This document shows, one piece after another, positions 30,037 through 31,127 of a stretch of DNA of 31,127 nucleotides. The position numbers and the translations under genes were made by a program. This stretch comes from a virus. Under the pieces are notes generated by a model. The model was not told the origin of the DNA. It did not search any database and saw only the letters and a list, made by a program, of their open reading frames with translations. Where the stretch lies: IMG/VR virus record IMGVR_UViG_3300040808_002645, positions 1 through 31,127 of that record. One strand, 5' to 3'. Position 1 is the first letter of the stretch. Each line of letters opens with the position of its first letter.

Positions 30037-30483
30037 CTAGGCGTTAATCGCCTGATTGATCAAGACTTCGATTTGTACGGCAACCATTGAGCCGTCGGGC
30101 AATGTGCCGCGAGGGTCAATGGCTACCGGGTGAACGTCAATGTCCCCGCTCACGCCGTTGCACATCGCCCGCAGCAGCGTCTCTGCGGCATCCAGCGACA
30201 GGTCATAATCCGCGCTCGGCTCGTCAGCGTGTGCCGGCCGCTGGCGGTAATACAGCAAAATGATCGCGCTGGTCGTCGCCCGCGTCAGCCCCGTGCGTCG
30301 CTCTTCGTATGTCGTGCGGCGGATCTCGACGCTGAACATCAAGTGCCGATGCTGCGGCCCGAGCTCGGGCAAACTGTGCGGCATCTCGCGAAAGGTCAGC
30401 CCCGCGAGCCCCTGCTGAAACGGTGTCGCCGTCGCGGCCTCGCACCGCGTAACCAGCAGCCGCCGGGCAGTGCTGATCGCCAT
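30037..30483 (-). CDS. Tail terminator/completion protein
   Basis: The product has 148 residues from ATG 30483, one base overlapping the adaptor stop; an upstream TTG is not needed. A mixed alpha/beta protein: MFSVEIRRTTYEERR, then ATTSAIILLYYRQRP, a helix with DYDLSLDAAETLLRAMC, and strands at the end (SMVAVQIEVLINQ). This alternation and size fit tail terminator proteins, which cap the finished tube and join it to the head. Position between head-tail adaptor and major tail protein agrees. Sequence alone does not separate terminator from other small connectors. Confidence 0.6.
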   Translation of the reverse strand: MAISTARRLLVTRCEAATATPFQQGLAGLTFREMPHSLPELGPQHRHLMFSVEIRRTTYEERRTGLTRATTSAIILLYYRQRPAHADEPSADYDLSLDAAETLLRAMCNGVSGDIDVHPVAIDPRGTLPDGSMVAVQIEVLINQAINA

Positions 30484-31127
30484 CAATACACCCGCTTATG
30501 CTTCGCGCCGTATGTCCAGGGCACACGCGGCGAGCTCCGCCGAAGCAACGGCGTGCCGTGTCGCCGGTCGTCATCTGCGAGCCCGTCTTGGTCAAGGTCA
30601 ACACGGTAACGGATGCGCCCCAGTGCTGCCTCGGCTGACTGCCGATGCCGTGCCGCCATGTCGGCATAATCCGGGCTGGCGGTCGCGAAAGCATCGAAGG
30701 TGTACGCCAGCGCCAGCTCCCGCACGCCGGGCGCCAAGCTGTCTACGTCCACAATCGCGTCGGGCCACTGTCCGCCCATCACCAGCCGCTCCAGCGTGTC
30801 AGCCCACGCCAGATCAATAAAGCCCTGCAGGTTAGTTGTAGACGTCCCGAGCAGCGACGCAAGCCCCGGGATCCGTTGCTCGAGGTCCGCTTGAGTCGTC
30901 GGGCAATAGATCGGCTCTCGTGCCAGATAGCCCGGCCGCTGTCCGACCGTCACGGTACCGTCAGCGAAGGTCAGATCCCACCGCTCGCGATACCCGCCGC
31001 CATAGGGCAGCGTATCCGGCAGGTCATCAGCCGGGATCGAATACGTCGCGACATCGGAGACAACCGAGATCGCGCCCGTCGATACCGTCGCACCGTCAGG
31101 GCCTACCAGCGTATACGTGCCCGAGCT
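30483..31127 (-). CDS. Head-tail adaptor protein, C-terminal part (gene crosses circle join)
   Basis: Continuation of the gene that begins at 247 on the other side of the circle join; the reading frame is open through the 127-base overlap. The full product is 254 residues. The middle carries a motif typical of head-tail connector/adaptor proteins: a short helix with IPGL followed by an amphipathic helix containing AWADTLERL, then a small domain with ALAYTFDAFA and a basic C-terminus. Such proteins dock on the portal ring and form the interface to the tail. The stop TGA overlaps the ATG of the next gene at 30483. Assignment rests on these short patterns and on position, so the family is likely but the exact class (gp6-like or other) is not settled. 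Confidence 0.6.
   Translation of the reverse strand, partial: SSGTYTLVGPDGATVSTGAISVVSDVATYSIPADDLPDTLPYGGGYRERWDLTFADGTVTVGQRPGYLAREPIYCPTTQADLEQRIPGLASLLGTSTTNLQGFIDLAWADTLERLVMGGQWPDAIVDVDSLAPGVRELALAYTFDAFATASPDYADMAARHRQSAEAALGRIRYRVDLDQDGLADDDRRHGTPLLRRSSPRVPWTYGAKHKRVY
31001..31127. repeat. Right copy of 127-base terminal overlap
   Basis: Exact copy of bases 1-127. Counting it once gives a 31,000 bp circular genome. The head-tail adaptor gene on the minus strand stays open through it. Confidence 0.95.

Noticed and set aside
1-31127. 127-base direct terminal repeat as a packaging feature
   Set aside because: Length fits an assembly k-mer and a gene crosses the join; real terminal repeats would not be expected inside a coding frame.

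Overview
The window is the complete genome of a tailed double-stranded DNA phage. Bases 1-127 are repeated exactly at 31001-31127, so the molecule closes into a circle of 31,000 bp, and one gene (a probable head-tail adaptor) runs across the join. A major capsid protein, a portal, a tape measure protein, a major tail protein and a tail assembly chaperone point to a siphovirus-like particle. The sequence is GC-rich throughout, apart from one AT-rich patch near 10.85-10.93 kb. No host can be named. I see no integrase, tRNA, CRISPR array or insertion sequence, and no DNA polymerase gene.

Most genes lie on the minus strand and read leftward, usually with 1-8 base start/stop overlaps. The late block starts near 8.4 kb and reads: small terminase, a DNA methyltransferase, large terminase, portal, scaffold, a small unknown, major capsid protein, several small head genes, then across the circle join the head-tail adaptor, tail completion protein, major tail protein, tail assembly chaperone pair, a gp10-like protein, tape measure, two large tail-tip/fibre proteins with beta-propeller repeats, an M15-type endolysin and a membrane/coiled-coil protein. 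It ends at 19,665.

From 8.7 to 12.8 kb, leftward accessory and regulatory genes encode a RusA resolvase, a C5-cytosine methyltransferase, a small winged-helix-like protein, a ribbon-helix-helix-like protein and a protein with two HTH domains and a coiled coil. The 371 bp gap at 10,759-11,129 holds about a dozen short repeats related to TGTTCRCA in both orientations around an AT-rich core. This is the best candidate for the replication origin or a master operator.

From 13.4 to 17.8 kb a leftward replication block encodes a winged-helix-like protein, SSB, an archaeo-eukaryotic-type primase, a DUF927-type helicase and four very small proteins. Only two segments read rightward: one gene at 12.9-13.3 kb, and a recombination operon at 17.8-19.7 kb (YqaJ-type exonuclease, RecT-like annealing protein, two-pass membrane protein). 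The phage probably uses the host polymerase together with its own primase, helicase, SSB, recombinases and resolvase. A recurring ribosome-binding motif, GGGGG(T/A), precedes eleven genes on both strands and ties the genome together as one expression unit.
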